A stretch of DNA of 64,000 nucleotides from Saccharopolyspora erythraea (GTDB taxonomy: Bacteria; Actinomycetota; Actinomycetes; Mycobacteriales; Pseudonocardiaceae). This document shows positions 34,447-43,219 of the stretch, piece by piece. The number at the start of each line of letters is the position of its first letter. Positions within the stretch are counted from its first letter, which is position 1. Made by a program: the position numbers and the translations under genes. The notes under the pieces were generated by a model that saw only the letters and a list, made by a program, of their open reading frames with translations, did no database searches and was not told where the DNA came from. Where the stretch lies: NCBI RefSeq assembly GCF_018141105.1, contig NZ_CP054839.1, forward strand, positions 7,133,411-7,197,410. The letters are read 5' to 3'.

Positions 34447-35012
34447 CGGTCCTCCTCGGTTTCGTTCGCCTGCTGCGCTGCCGCAGGCCGGAGTGCAGCG
34501 TAGGACAGGACTCCCGCCGATGTTGCGCCGCATCCCCCTTACCCAGCAAGACAATCCGGCTCCTGTCCGCCGACGCCGGTGCCCCGCGGCCCGGCACCCC
34601 GGCGGGCGGTCGCGCCCGGCTCCCGGCCCGGTAGCGCCACGCGCTTGGACGCCCGTGCCGGAGCAGCTCGATAGGCGCCCGGGTCCGAATCCCGCCGCGC
34701 CGGAACGGCCCGGTAGCGCCCGAGTCGCCCCGCCTGTCGGCCGTGCCCGTCCCGGTGTCGAACTCCACCCGTCCCGGCCCTCGGCGCGGGCCGTCCGCGC
34801 CTCGCGGCCACGCGTCCGTCGCCATGCGCACCAACGCCGGCGCCGCCCACCCGCATCGACGACACCGGCCGGATGACGGCCGCTCACCGCGCGTCCTGTG
34901 CAGTCCGGCTAACCAGCCAGTGCAGAAAGTCGCGATGGACCTGCTGCGGCCGTGCGCAGCAAACTCCGTGACGGCCGTCGGAGCAGCCGGCCGCAAGACC
35001 ATTGGAGGCAAC
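34447..35012. other. Interval upstream of tdh
   Basis: 566 bp between the divergent DUF6104 gene and tdh. Several long open frames cross it on both strands, all Arg/Pro-rich with no family resemblance, so I treat them as GC artefacts. It should contain both promoters. No repeat or RNA motif was found. Confidence 0.45.
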
Positions 35013-36044
35013 GTGCGCGCACTGGTGAAGACCTCGCCCGCGCCCGGACTGGAGCTGACCGAGCTCCCCGACCCGACGCCCGGCGCCAACGACGTCGTGG
35101 TCCAGGTGTTCCGCACCGGCATCTGCGGGACCGACCTGCACATCGACTCCTGGGACGAGTGGGCCGCCCGGACCGTGCCGACGCCGCTGGTGATCGGCCA
35201 CGAGTTCGCCGGCGAGGTGGTGGCGGTCGGCTCTGCGGTCACCCAGGCCCAGGTGGGCGACTTCGTCAGCGGTGAGGGCCACCTGGTGTGCGGGACGTGC
35301 CGGAACTGCCGCGCGGGCCGCAGGCACCTGTGCGCCAACACCAGGGGGCTCGGCGTGCACCACAACGGCGCCTTCGCCGAGTTCGCGGTGCTGCCCGAGC
35401 AGAACGTGTGGGTCCACCGGGAGCACGTCGACCCCGACGTGGCGGCCATCTTCGACCCGTTCGGCAACGCGGTGCACACCGCGCTGACCTTCCCGGTCGT
35501 CGGCGAGGACGTGCTGATCACCGGCGCGGGCCCGATCGGACTGATGGCAGCGTGCGTGGCCAGGCACGCGGGAGCCCGCAACGTGGTGATCACCGACGTC
35601 AGCGAGCACCGGCTCGAGCTGGCCCGCCGGGTCGGCGTGGACCTCGCGGTCAACGTCGCCGAGACCGGCATCGCCGACGCGCAGGCGAAGCTGGGCATGT
35701 CCGAGGGCTTCGACGTCGCGATGGAGGTCTCCGGGCAGCCTTCGGCGCTGCGGGAGACGATCGAGAACATGGCCCACGGAGGCCGGATCGCGATGCTGGG
35801 GCTGCCCGCCGAGCACTTCCGGATCGACTGGAGCGCGGTCGTGCTCAAGATGCTGACGGTCAAGGGCATCTACGGACGGGAGATGTTCGAAACCTGGTAC
35901 TCCATGTCGGTGCTGCTGCAGTCCGGGCTGGACCTCTCACCGGTCATCACCCACCGGTTCCCCTGCACGCGGCACGTCGAGGCGTTCGAGACCGCGCGCG
36001 CGGGGCGCTGCGGCAAGGTCATTCTGGATTGGACGGTGCGCTAG
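35013..36044 (+). CDS. tdh: L-threonine 3-dehydrogenase
   Basis: 343 residues from GTG 35013 (TGGAGG ahead). Zn-dependent, NAD-linked oxidation of L-threonine to 2-amino-3-oxobutanoate. Catalytic zinc: [16 protein letters not shown] and GHEFAGEVV. Structural zinc: [15 protein letters not shown]. Nucleotide fold: [14 protein letters not shown], near residue 165. [17 protein letters not shown] is a threonine-dehydrogenase mark that separates it from other alcohol dehydrogenases. The next gene, kbl, begins at the base after the stop, so the two are one unit. Confidence 0.95.
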   Translation: MRALVKTSPAPGLELTELPDPTPGANDVVVQVFRTGICGTDLHIDSWDEWAARTVPTPLVIGHEFAGEVVAVGSAVTQAQVGDFVSGEGHLVCGTCRNCRAGRRHLCANTRGLGVHHNGAFAEFAVLPEQNVWVHREHVDPDVAAIFDPFGNAVHTALTFPVVGEDVLITGAGPIGLMAACVARHAGARNVVITDVSEHRLELARRVGVDLAVNVAETGIADAQAKLGMSEGFDVAMEVSGQPSALRETIENMAHGGRIAMLGLPAEHFRIDWSAVVLKMLTVKGIYGREMFETWYSMSVLLQSGLDLSPVITHRFPCTRHVEAFETARAGRCGKVILDWTVR

Positions 36045-37223
36045 ATGTACACCATTGGCCAGGACGTGCGGGCCGAGCTGGCGGAGATCCGCGCCGCGGG
36101 CCTCTACAAGCACGAGCGGGTGCTGGACTCCGCGCAGAGCGCGCGGGTCGGCGTCGGCGACGCCGAGGTGCTCAACTTCTGCGCCAACAACTACCTCGGG
36201 CTGGCCGACCACCCGGCGCTGGTCGACGCCGCGTCGAAGGCGCTGGAGCGCTGGGGCTTCGGGATGGCCTCGGTGCGGTTCATCTGCGGTACGCAGGCCC
36301 CGCACAAGGAGCTCGAACAGCGGCTGTCGGAGTTCCTCGGCACCGAGGACACCATCCTCTACAGCTCCTGCTTCGACGCCAACGGCGGGCTGTTCGAGAC
36401 GCTGCTCGGGCCGGAGGACGCGGTCATCTCCGACGAGCTCAACCACGCGAGCATCATCGACGGCGTCCGGCTGTGCAAGGCGCGCCGCGCCCGCTACCGC
36501 AACCGTGACATGGCCGACCTGGAGCAGCAGCTCAAGGACACCGCCGACGCCCGGCACCGGCTGATCGTCACCGACGGCGTGTTCTCGATGGACGGCTACC
36601 TCGCGCCGCTGGACGAGATCTGCGACCTCGCCGACCGGTACCGGGCGATGGTGATGGTCGACGACTCGCACGCCGTGGGCTTCACCGGTCCGACCGGGGC
36701 GGGCACCCCGGACGCGTTCGGCGTCACCGACCGGGTCGACGTGGTCACCGGCACCCTCGGCAAGGCGCTGGGCGGGGCGAGCGGCGGCTACGTGTCGGCG
36801 CGCGGCGAGATCGTCGAGCTGCTGCGCCAGCGCTCGCGGCCGTACCTGTTCTCCAACTCGCTCGCGCCGTCGATCGTGGCCGCCTCGCTGGCCGCGCTCG
36901 ACCTGGTCTCGGCGAGCCCGCGGCTGCGGCAGCGGCTGAGCGACAACAGCGCGCTGTTCCGGTCGCGGATGGCCGAGGAGGGATTCGACCTGCTGCCGGG
37001 CGAGCACCCGATCATCCCGGTGATGATCGGCGACGCCGCCGAGGCGGCGCGGATGGCCGACCTGCTGCTCGAGGAGGGCATCTACGTCATCGGCTTCTCC
37101 TACCCGGTGGTGCCCAAGGGCAAGGCGCGGATCCGCACCCAGATGTCGGCGGCGCACAGCGCCGAGGACATCGAGCGGGCGGTCACGGCGTTCGTCCGGG
37201 CGCGCGAGCGGATGCGCGGCTGA
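36045..37223 (+). CDS. kbl: Glycine C-acetyltransferase (2-amino-3-ketobutyrate CoA ligase)
   Basis: 392 residues. PLP enzyme that splits 2-amino-3-oxobutanoate with CoA to glycine and acetyl-CoA, completing the threonine pathway begun by Tdh. [14 protein letters not shown] near residue 45, [35 protein letters not shown] and the PLP lysine in [15 protein letters not shown] near residue 242. Starts immediately after the tdh stop. The glycine produced would be sensed by the glycine riboswitch upstream of gcvH. Confidence 0.96.
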   Translation: MYTIGQDVRAELAEIRAAGLYKHERVLDSAQSARVGVGDAEVLNFCANNYLGLADHPALVDAASKALERWGFGMASVRFICGTQAPHKELEQRLSEFLGTEDTILYSSCFDANGGLFETLLGPEDAVISDELNHASIIDGVRLCKARRARYRNRDMADLEQQLKDTADARHRLIVTDGVFSMDGYLAPLDEICDLADRYRAMVMVDDSHAVGFTGPTGAGTPDAFGVTDRVDVVTGTLGKALGGASGGYVSARGEIVELLRQRSRPYLFSNSLAPSIVAASLAALDLVSASPRLRQRLSDNSALFRSRMAEEGFDLLPGEHPIIPVMIGDAAEAARMADLLLEEGIYVIGFSYPVVPKGKARIRTQMSAAHSAEDIERAVTAFVRARERMRG

Positions 37224-37224
37224 G

Positions 37225-37285
37225 GTCCCGTCTTCGATCTTCGAAGCGGCGCAGCCGCTCGGCCCACCGGCACCGCCGCGGGTTC
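37225..37285 (+). repeat. Dispersed hairpin repeat, copy C
   Basis: Begins 2 bp after the kbl stop. Shares GTCTTCGATCTTCGAAGCGG and the core GAAGCGGC-GCA-GCCGCTC (37243-37260), then GGCCCACCGG. Same orientation relative to the upstream gene as copies A, B and D. Confidence 0.65.
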
Positions 37286-37338
37286 AGGGACAGCGCTGAC
37301 GACCGTCCGCCTCCTCGGCGGCTGGGTACCATCGGCGG

Positions 37339-38235
37339 GTGATTGACCCCAGGCGGCTGCAGGTGTTGCGCTCTTTGGCCGACCACGGCACGGTCCGTGC
37401 GGCCGCCGAAGCGCTGTACCTGACGCCGTCGGCGGTCTCGCAGCAGCTCAACGCGCTGGAGAGCGAGGTCGGGCAGCCGCTGCTGACCCGGCACGGGCGG
37501 CGGGTCCGGCTGACCGCGGCGGGAGAGCTGCTGGTCGAGCACGCCAAGGCGGTGCTCGCGGAGCTGGAGCGGGCCGAGGCCAACCTCGCGGCTTGCGCGT
37601 CGGGCACCGTCGGCAAGGTCGAGATCGCCTCGTTCGCCTCGGCCATCACGCAGGTCGTCGCGCCCGCGATCGTGGAGCTGCGGTCGCGGGCACCGGGGGT
37701 GTCGGTGCTGGTGCGCGACGCCGAGGCGCACAAGAGCCTGCTGATGCTGCTGGCCGGGGAGATCGACGTGGCGATCTCGATGGAGTACACCTCGACGCTG
37801 CAGGCCGACGACCGCAGGCTGACCCGCTACCCGCTCTACGCCGAACCGTTCGACGTCGTGCTGCCGCCCCGGCACCCGCTGGAGTCGATGCCGTCGGTGG
37901 CCGTCGAGGACCTCCGCGACGAGGAGTGGATCGCGCCGCTGCCCGGCAACCCGTGCCGCGCGGTCGCACAGGTCTTCTGCGAGAACGCCGGCTTCGTCCC
38001 GCGCATCACGCACACCTCCGACGACTTCCACGCCGTCGTCGCGCTCGTCGCGGCGGGCACCGGGGTGGCGCTGGTGCCCAGGACCGCGATCGGCGACCAT
38101 CCGGGCACCGTGCGACCGGTCGCGGGCCGCCCGCCGACCCGGCGGGTCTTCGCCGCGGTCCAGTCCGGTCGCGAGGAGCACCCCCTGGTTCGCACCGTCC
38201 TGGACGCCGTGCTGGAGCAGAAACCCGAGGACTGA
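37339..38235 (+). CDS. LysR-family transcriptional regulator
   Basis: 298 residues from GTG 37339. Helix-turn-helix at 1-60: RRLQVLRSLADHGTVRAAAE, LTPSAVSQQLNALESEVGQP, LLTRHGRRVRLTAAGELL. Effector domain about 90-290 with VEIASFASAITQVVAPAIVE, and VGCALVPRTAIG-like GTGVALVPRTAIGDHPGTVR. No divergent target is adjacent (the next gene upstream, kbl, is on the same strand), so its regulon is not apparent. A 71-bp part of its effector-domain coding sequence recurs as a relic at 48663-48733. Confidence 0.9.
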   Translation: MIDPRRLQVLRSLADHGTVRAAAEALYLTPSAVSQQLNALESEVGQPLLTRHGRRVRLTAAGELLVEHAKAVLAELERAEANLAACASGTVGKVEIASFASAITQVVAPAIVELRSRAPGVSVLVRDAEAHKSLLMLLAGEIDVAISMEYTSTLQADDRRLTRYPLYAEPFDVVLPPRHPLESMPSVAVEDLRDEEWIAPLPGNPCRAVAQVFCENAGFVPRITHTSDDFHAVVALVAAGTGVALVPRTAIGDHPGTVRPVAGRPPTRRVFAAVQSGREEHPLVRTVLDAVLEQKPED

Positions 38236-38314
38236 GCGCGCTCGCGGCCTGTTGCCTGCGCGGGTGTTGCTGAACCGCCTGGCCGTGGGCGCACGGGGTG
38301 GCAAGCTGCTGATC

Positions 38315-38944
38315 ATGACGCCGCGACCGTTCGACTCCGTCCTCTGCGATCTCGACGGTGTGTTGCGCCGTTGGGACCAGCGCGCCGTAGAGCGCCTCGA
38401 GCTGGCCCACGGGGTCGTGCCGGGCTCGATCGCCGCGACCGCCTTCGCCCCGGAGCTCCTGCACCCCGCGATCACCGGCGCGTGCACCGACGAGGCGTGG
38501 CGGGCCGCCGTCGCGGACGGCCTGGCCGCCGCGTGCGGCTCGCTCGACGCGGCACGCGCGCTCGTCGCGGAGTGGTCCGGGCCCGCCGGGGAGGTCGACG
38601 CCGAGGTGGCCGGGTTGCTGGCCGGCGCCCGTGCGCATCTGTGCGTCGTCCTGGTGACCAACGCGACGACCAGGCTCGAAGCCGACCTGGAGCGGCTGGG
38701 ACTCACCAACGCGGTGGACGCCGTCGTCAACAGCTCCCGGGTGGGGTGCGCCAAGCCCGACCCGCGGATCTACCGCCTGGCCGCGGCGCGTGCCGGCGCG
38801 GCGGTCGAGCGCTGCCTCTTCGTCGACGACACGGCCGCGAACGTGGAGGCCGCGCGGGACGTCGGCATGACCGCGTTGCACTTCCGGCAGCCTCACCAGC
38901 TCCGCGAAGCCTTCGCGCCGTTGCTGGAACCGCGAACCGCCTGA
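38315..38944 (+). CDS. HAD-superfamily hydrolase
   Basis: 209 residues from ATG 38315. The four HAD motifs are present: CDLDGVLRRW (nucleophile Asp, near residue 10), VLVTNATT (motif II), GCAKPDPRIY (motif III Lys) and FVDDTAANVEAARDVG (motif IV). Cap type C1, similar to phosphoglycolate-phosphatase-like or haloacid-dehalogenase-like enzymes; the substrate cannot be named. Its end is 10 bp from the convergent IclR gene. Confidence 0.85.
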   Translation: MTPRPFDSVLCDLDGVLRRWDQRAVERLELAHGVVPGSIAATAFAPELLHPAITGACTDEAWRAAVADGLAAACGSLDAARALVAEWSGPAGEVDAEVAGLLAGARAHLCVVLVTNATTRLEADLERLGLTNAVDAVVNSSRVGCAKPDPRIYRLAAARAGAAVERCLFVDDTAANVEAARDVGMTALHFRQPHQLREAFAPLLEPRTA

Positions 38945-38953
38945 CGACCTTCC

Positions 38954-39769
38954 TCAGATATCGCCGGTCCGCTGGAACACCGCCAGCGCGCGGGTGACGC
39001 GCGTGGCGCCCTGCCGGACCGCTCGCTCGACCGCCCAGCGCCGGGACAGGAACTCGTCGGTGGGCAGCGAGATCGCGACCGAGGCGACGACGCCGCCCGC
39101 CGGCTCGCGCACCGGCACCGCCATGCACGACATCCCCTGCTGGAACTCGCCGATCTCCAGCGCCAGGTGCGACTGGCGGACGTGCGCGAGCTGGTCCTCC
39201 AGCGCGCCGCGGTCGCTGATGGTGGCCGGGGTCAGCACGGCGAGCCCTGCGGTGTCGAGGTAGCGGGCCAGCCGTTGCGGCCCCATCGCCGACAGCATGA
39301 TCTTGCCGAAGGCGGTGGCGTGGGCTGCCTGGTGGAACCCGACGTCGAGCGGCTGTGCGCGGGGCCTCCGGTCGGAGTCCTCGACGTGCGCGATCACCAC
39401 CTCGGTGTCCCGGTAGACGGCGTAGTACGCGGCGGCGTCGGCGTCCTGGTGGACCGCGCGGATGGCGCCTGCGACTCCGGGCGGCACCGCGAGCTGGCGG
39501 GTCAGCGCCTGCCCGAGGTAGCGGGCCATGTAGCCGAGCCCGTAGACGTGCTGGTCGCTGAGGTGCACGACGTGCCCGGCGTCGATCAGCGCGTGCAGCA
39601 GGTGGTAGGTGGTGGGCAGGGCGAGGTCGAGCTCGGCGGCGATCTGCTTGGCGGTGAGCCCGTCCGGCGAGTTCGCGATCACCTCCAGCACGCGCAGGGC
39701 CCGCCCGACCGACTGCAGCGGGCCCGCGCTGCCGTTGCGGCGTGCGACGCCGTCCAGCGGGGCTTGCAC
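38954..39769 (-). CDS. IclR-family transcriptional regulator
   Basis: 271 residues from GTG 39769; TTG 39778, overlapping the stop of the upstream gene, is the alternative. Winged HTH near residues 15-75: LQSVGRALRVLEVIANSPDG, LTAKQIAAELDLALPTTYHL. Effector domain about 90-265 with HQAAHATAFGKIMLSAMG (the family's A-xGKAxLA block) and MSCMAVPVREPAGGVVASVA. Last gene of the adh-amidohydrolase-DUF59 operon; probably its local regulator. Confidence 0.88.
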   Translation of the reverse strand: MQAPLDGVARRNGSAGPLQSVGRALRVLEVIANSPDGLTAKQIAAELDLALPTTYHLLHALIDAGHVVHLSDQHVYGLGYMARYLGQALTRQLAVPPGVAGAIRAVHQDADAAAYYAVYRDTEVVIAHVEDSDRRPRAQPLDVGFHQAAHATAFGKIMLSAMGPQRLARYLDTAGLAVLTPATISDRGALEDQLAHVRQSHLALEIGEFQQGMSCMAVPVREPAGGVVASVAISLPTDEFLSRRWAVERAVRQGATRVTRALAVFQRTGDI

Positions 39770-39774
39770 GCCTC

Positions 39775-40551
39775 TCAATGTATGTCCCCGTAGCGGGTGC
39801 CGAGCAGTCCGCGGCACCAGCCCGCGTTCCCCTCGATGCTGACCTGGGTGGTGCGCGCGAAGCGCAGCCGCAGCGGCAGCGACTCGGCGTCCACCGGGCC
39901 GCCCTGGTCGTCGACCAGCAGCGGGGCGCTGTCGTCCGAGGGCAGCCCGAGCTGCCTGCGTCGCCTGCGCAGCCGGGTGGTGTCCTCGGCCAGCTCGCCG
40001 AGGCGCAGCCGGACCAGCTCGGCGTGGGTGCGTCCGGCCTTGAGCAGGCGGGCCGCGATCTGCTGCTGGTAGGCGGCGTGCGCCTTGCGCAGGAACGTCG
40101 CCCGCAGGTCGTCGAGCTCTCCGGCGGCCAGGCCGGGGAACGCCGCGTCGAATCCGTCGCCCACGGCGACACCGGCGTTGATCTCCTCGGATGCGAAGTG
40201 GTCGAGCAGCCGCACCCGCACCGGTCCGGGAGCCACGGCGGCCAGCGCCTCCCGGGCGTCGGCGACCATGAGGTAGGCGAAGTTCGGCGCGCAGAAGTAC
40301 GTCGGCAACCGCAGCTCCACCCGCACCTCGCCGTCCACGACCTCGCAGGCCGCGACGAAACCGAGGTCGGTGACCGGCTGGTCCAGCTCCGGGTCCAGCA
40401 CCTCGCCCAGCGCCCGCCACGCGGCGGCCTCAAGGCCCGCCGCCGCGCCTGCGGTGCCGCTTGCAGGGGCATTCGGACGACCGCTTCGGTTCTCCGCGCC
40501 GTCCCCGTCCACGGCGGCGGTCGCCGCTCCCCCGCTCGTCGACGTGCTCAC
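39775..40551 (-). CDS. DUF59/MIP18-type iron-sulfur assembly protein of a monooxygenase accessory set
   Basis: 258 residues from GTG 40551, overlapping the amidohydrolase stop (GTGA). After a disordered Gly/Ala/Ser leader, residues about 40-125 are a MIP18/PaaD-like domain: ALGEVLDPELDQPVTDLGFV, then VELRLPTYFCAPNFAYLM with the single Cys. The C-terminal half is helical with RRRRRQLGLPSDD and ends GNAGWCRGLLGTRYGDIH. Genes of this shape occur in propane/phenol-type di-iron monooxygenase operons next to the amidohydrolase and alcohol dehydrogenase, as here, and are thought to help mature the oxygenase. Confidence 0.8.
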   Translation of the reverse strand: MSTSTSGGAATAAVDGDGAENRSGRPNAPASGTAGAAAGLEAAAWRALGEVLDPELDQPVTDLGFVAACEVVDGEVRVELRLPTYFCAPNFAYLMVADAREALAAVAPGPVRVRLLDHFASEEINAGVAVGDGFDAAFPGLAAGELDDLRATFLRKAHAAYQQQIAARLLKAGRTHAELVRLRLGELAEDTTRLRRRRRQLGLPSDDSAPLLVDDQGGPVDAESLPLRLRFARTTQVSIEGNAGWCRGLLGTRYGDIH

Positions 40552-41600
40552 GGTGTCATCGCCTCCCGGTTGGTCTCGGAGGCGACCGGAGTCCGCGAGG
40601 CCGGGACGTCCGGCGCGGGCAGGCCCATGCCCTCGGGCACCTCGATGTCGTAGAGCCGGGCGGCGTTGAGGCCGAGGATCTTGCGCTTCACGTCCGGTGT
40701 GAGCACGCCGTACTCGTCCTGCATGTCCTCGGGGATCTGGAAGTCGACGAACTTCTCGACCAGCCACTTCGGCGTCCAGATCGCGTAGTCGCTGGCGAAG
40801 GTGATCCGGTTCTCGTCCAGCCAGTACAGCAGCTCGCCGATGATCTGGGCGAAGTAGCGCGGCCGGGAGTGGATGAACGGCATCGCCACCGCCAGCCCGC
40901 CGTAGACGTTGGGCTCCTGGGTGGCGATCCAGCAGAAGTCCTCCAGCCGCGGCAGTCCGACGTGTTCGACGACGAAGCGCAGGTCCGGGAACGCGGTCGC
41001 CACGTCGTCGACGTCGGCGACGTCGAAGGCGTCTCGGTTGAGCGGGTAGATCGTCGGTCCCTTGTGGATGTGGATGTTGCGGATGCCGAGCTCCTGGCAC
41101 TTCTCCAGGTACCGGTAGGACCAGTCGTCGGTGAGCTTCCAGCCCTTGGACCGGCCCTTCCACTCCGCTGTGTAGAGCTTGACCCCCTTGAGCTGCCAGC
41201 GTTCGGCGAGGCGTTCGAGCGCGGCCATCCCCGCCTCGCCGTCGCGCGGGTCCCAGCTGCCGTTGACGATGAACTTGTCCGGGTGCCGCTCGGCGAGCGC
41301 GCCGTCCTGCTCGGTCGTGTTGAAGCCGTTGACGAAGAAGTCGGTCAGGTACGTCGGCTGGAAGATCGCCTTGTCGACGTATCCGGCCTCGAACAGGTCG
41401 TGCAGGAGGTCCTGCTCGCTCTGCTTCTGGAAGTGCTCCAGCGACCACACCTCGCTCTGCGGGCTGAGGTTGCGGTGGTAGTCGTAGAAGCAGTTCAGGA
41501 ACCCCTCGCCGTACCGGTTGGCCTGGTTCGCGGGCGTGCCGTCCCAGAAGTGGATGTGGCTGTCGACGATGAAGTAGTTCTCGCCGTCCTTGCTGTACAT
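40548..41600 (-). CDS. Amidohydrolase of the propane-monooxygenase-operon type
   Basis: 350 residues. Amidohydrolase-2 TIM barrel: metal motif VDSHIHFWDGTP at residue 11, RNIHIHKGPTIYP near 175, FVVEHVGLPRLEDFCW near 210, and TFASDYAIWTPKW near 265. MYSKDGENYFIVDSHIHFWD is nearly the same opening I recall for the amidohydrolase encoded in prm/mim binuclear-iron monooxygenase operons. In these operons it is needed for an active oxygenase by an unclear mechanism (family knowledge, recalled). It is 21 bp downstream of adh and overlaps the DUF59 gene by 4 bases. No monooxygenase subunit lies in this window. Confidence 0.88.
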   Translation of the reverse strand: MYSKDGENYFIVDSHIHFWDGTPANQANRYGEGFLNCFYDYHRNLSPQSEVWSLEHFQKQSEQDLLHDLFEAGYVDKAIFQPTYLTDFFVNGFNTTEQDGALAERHPDKFIVNGSWDPRDGEAGMAALERLAERWQLKGVKLYTAEWKGRSKGWKLTDDWSYRYLEKCQELGIRNIHIHKGPTIYPLNRDAFDVADVDDVATAFPDLRFVVEHVGLPRLEDFCWIATQEPNVYGGLAVAMPFIHSRPRYFAQIIGELLYWLDENRITFASDYAIWTPKWLVEKFVDFQIPEDMQDEYGVLTPDVKRKILGLNAARLYDIEVPEGMGLPAPDVPASRTPVASETNREAMTP

Positions 41601-41621
41601 GGGTTGTCCCGCCTTTCCGGG

Positions 41622-42650
41622 TCAGGGCACGAGAATGGCCCGGCCGCCCGGGATGCGACCCGCGTCGAGGTCGTCGAGCGCGGCCGGCGCGTCGTCGAGC
41701 GCGTAGGTTCGGGTGCGCAGCGCGACCTTGCCCTGCGCAGTGAGCGTCATCAGCTCGTCGAGGTCGTTGTAGGAGCCGACGAGGTTGCCGATCACGTTGA
41801 TCTCGCGGGAGATGATGTCGATGGTGGGGACGTCGACGCGGCCGCCGTAGCCGATGACGAAGTAGGACCCCGCGTCCCTGGTCATCGCCACGCCTTCGGC
41901 CTCGGTGCCGCCTTCGCCGACGAAGTCGAGCACCACGTGCGCGCCCCTTCCGCCGGTAAGGTCGCGCACCGCCTCGACGTGGTCACCGGTGGCCTCGACG
42001 GTGTGGTGGGCGCCGAGCTCGGATGCCAGGTCGAGCGCCTGGGCGGAACGGTCGACGACGGTGATCTCGGCGGCGGTCAGCGCGATGAGCGACTGCAGGC
42101 CGATGTGCCCGAGTCCGCCGGCGCCGATGAGCACCACGTGCGTGCCGGGGTACAGCAGCGGAACCGCCTTGCGGACGGCGTGGTAGGCGGTGAGCCCCGC
42201 GTCGGCCAGGGCGGCGACGTCGACGGGCTCGAGGCCGGCGTCGAGCCGGACCACCGACCGGGCGTTGGTCAGCAGCAGCTCGGCCATCCCGCCGTCGGTG
42301 TTGATGCCCGGGAACTGCGAGTTCTCGCAGTGCACGTCGTCGCCGGAGCGGCAGGCCCGGCACAGCCCGCAGGTCACCAGCGGGTGCAGGATGACCTTGT
42401 CGCCGGGCTTGACGTTGCCGACCGCCTGGCCGACCTCGCGGACCGTGCCGGCGTTCTCGTGACCGATGATGTACGGCAGCTCGACGCCGCTCTTCTGGGC
42501 CCACTGGCCTTCGATGATGTGCAGGTCGGTGCGGCAGACCCCCGCCGCCCCGACTTCCACGAGGACGTCCATCGGGCCCTTCGGCACCGGGTCCGGCACC
42601 GACTCGATCTTGGGCTGCTCGCCGTATGCGTGCACTCGTACTGCCTTCAC
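41622..42650 (-). CDS. NAD-dependent, zinc alcohol dehydrogenase
   Basis: 342 residues from GTG 42650 (AAGGAG ahead). Medium-chain dehydrogenase: catalytic zinc GVCRTDLHIIEGQW and GHENAGTV; structural zinc CGLCRACRSGDDVHC; NAD fold VVLIGAGGLGHIGLQSL near residue 175; DFVGEGGTEAEGVA. It matches the secondary/primary alcohol dehydrogenases found beside propane monooxygenase genes, whose role there is 2-propanol or 1-propanol oxidation. First gene of the minus-strand operon. The substrate is a guess from the neighbours. Confidence 0.9.
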   Translation of the reverse strand: MKAVRVHAYGEQPKIESVPDPVPKGPMDVLVEVGAAGVCRTDLHIIEGQWAQKSGVELPYIIGHENAGTVREVGQAVGNVKPGDKVILHPLVTCGLCRACRSGDDVHCENSQFPGINTDGGMAELLLTNARSVVRLDAGLEPVDVAALADAGLTAYHAVRKAVPLLYPGTHVVLIGAGGLGHIGLQSLIALTAAEITVVDRSAQALDLASELGAHHTVEATGDHVEAVRDLTGGRGAHVVLDFVGEGGTEAEGVAMTRDAGSYFVIGYGGRVDVPTIDIISREINVIGNLVGSYNDLDELMTLTAQGKVALRTRTYALDDAPAALDDLDAGRIPGGRAILVP

Positions 42651-42883
42651 CTCGGACTCCTTCGGCCGGGCGGCTGGGACTGCCCACAGACTGACCACCG
42701 CGGCCCAGAAGCCAAAGACGCGTTGTCACATGCTGATAAGAGGGCGGGTGGAACACCGCTTTCTCACCCGATAGGGCGATACGCCCGAGGCCATCCCACT
42801 GCGACATCCGGCGGAGGTGCCGGGATGCGGAAGAACATCTTCATGTTCGGTCGCCGGGAAGGTTCCTTGGCAGAATCGGCTGG

Positions 42884-43219
42884 GTGAAGTACGTGCTGCT
42901 CATCTGTGATGACGAGACGGTCTCGCCGAGCAACGAGGAGCTGGCGGCGGACCCGGTGCACCAGGCCTGGGCGGCGGACCTGGACCGGCGCGGCGCCAAG
43001 CTCGTGGGCGCGCGGTTGCGTCCGGTGGTGGACGCGACCACGGTCCGGGTCCGCGACGGCGAGACCCTGGTCTCCGACGGGCCGTTCGCCGAGACCAAGG
43101 ACTTCGTCGGCGGCTTCGTGATCATCGAGTGCGCGGACCTCGACGAGGCGATCGAGATCGCCGCGGGCCATCCCTACGCGCGCTGGGGTGGCGTCGAGGT
43201 CCGCCCCGTCTGGGAATGA
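42884..43219 (+). CDS. YCII-related DGPF-domain protein
   Basis: 111 residues from GTG 42884. Ferredoxin-like YCII fold with the DGPFAETKDFVGGFVIIE motif that names the DGPF family; starts KYVLLICDDETVSP and ends ARWGGVEVRPVWE. In actinobacteria these genes precede ECF42-type sigma factors, as here: its stop overlaps the sigma gene start (ATGA). Probably a partner or sensor of that sigma factor; no enzymatic role is shown. Confidence 0.88.
   Translation: MKYVLLICDDETVSPSNEELAADPVHQAWAADLDRRGAKLVGARLRPVVDATTVRVRDGETLVSDGPFAETKDFVGGFVIIECADLDEAIEIAAGHPYARWGGVEVRPVWE

Noticed and set aside
34447-35012. Long open frames on both strands upstream of tdh
   Set aside because: Arg/Pro-rich translations, no ribosome sites, no recognisable family; typical of non-coding GC-rich DNA.
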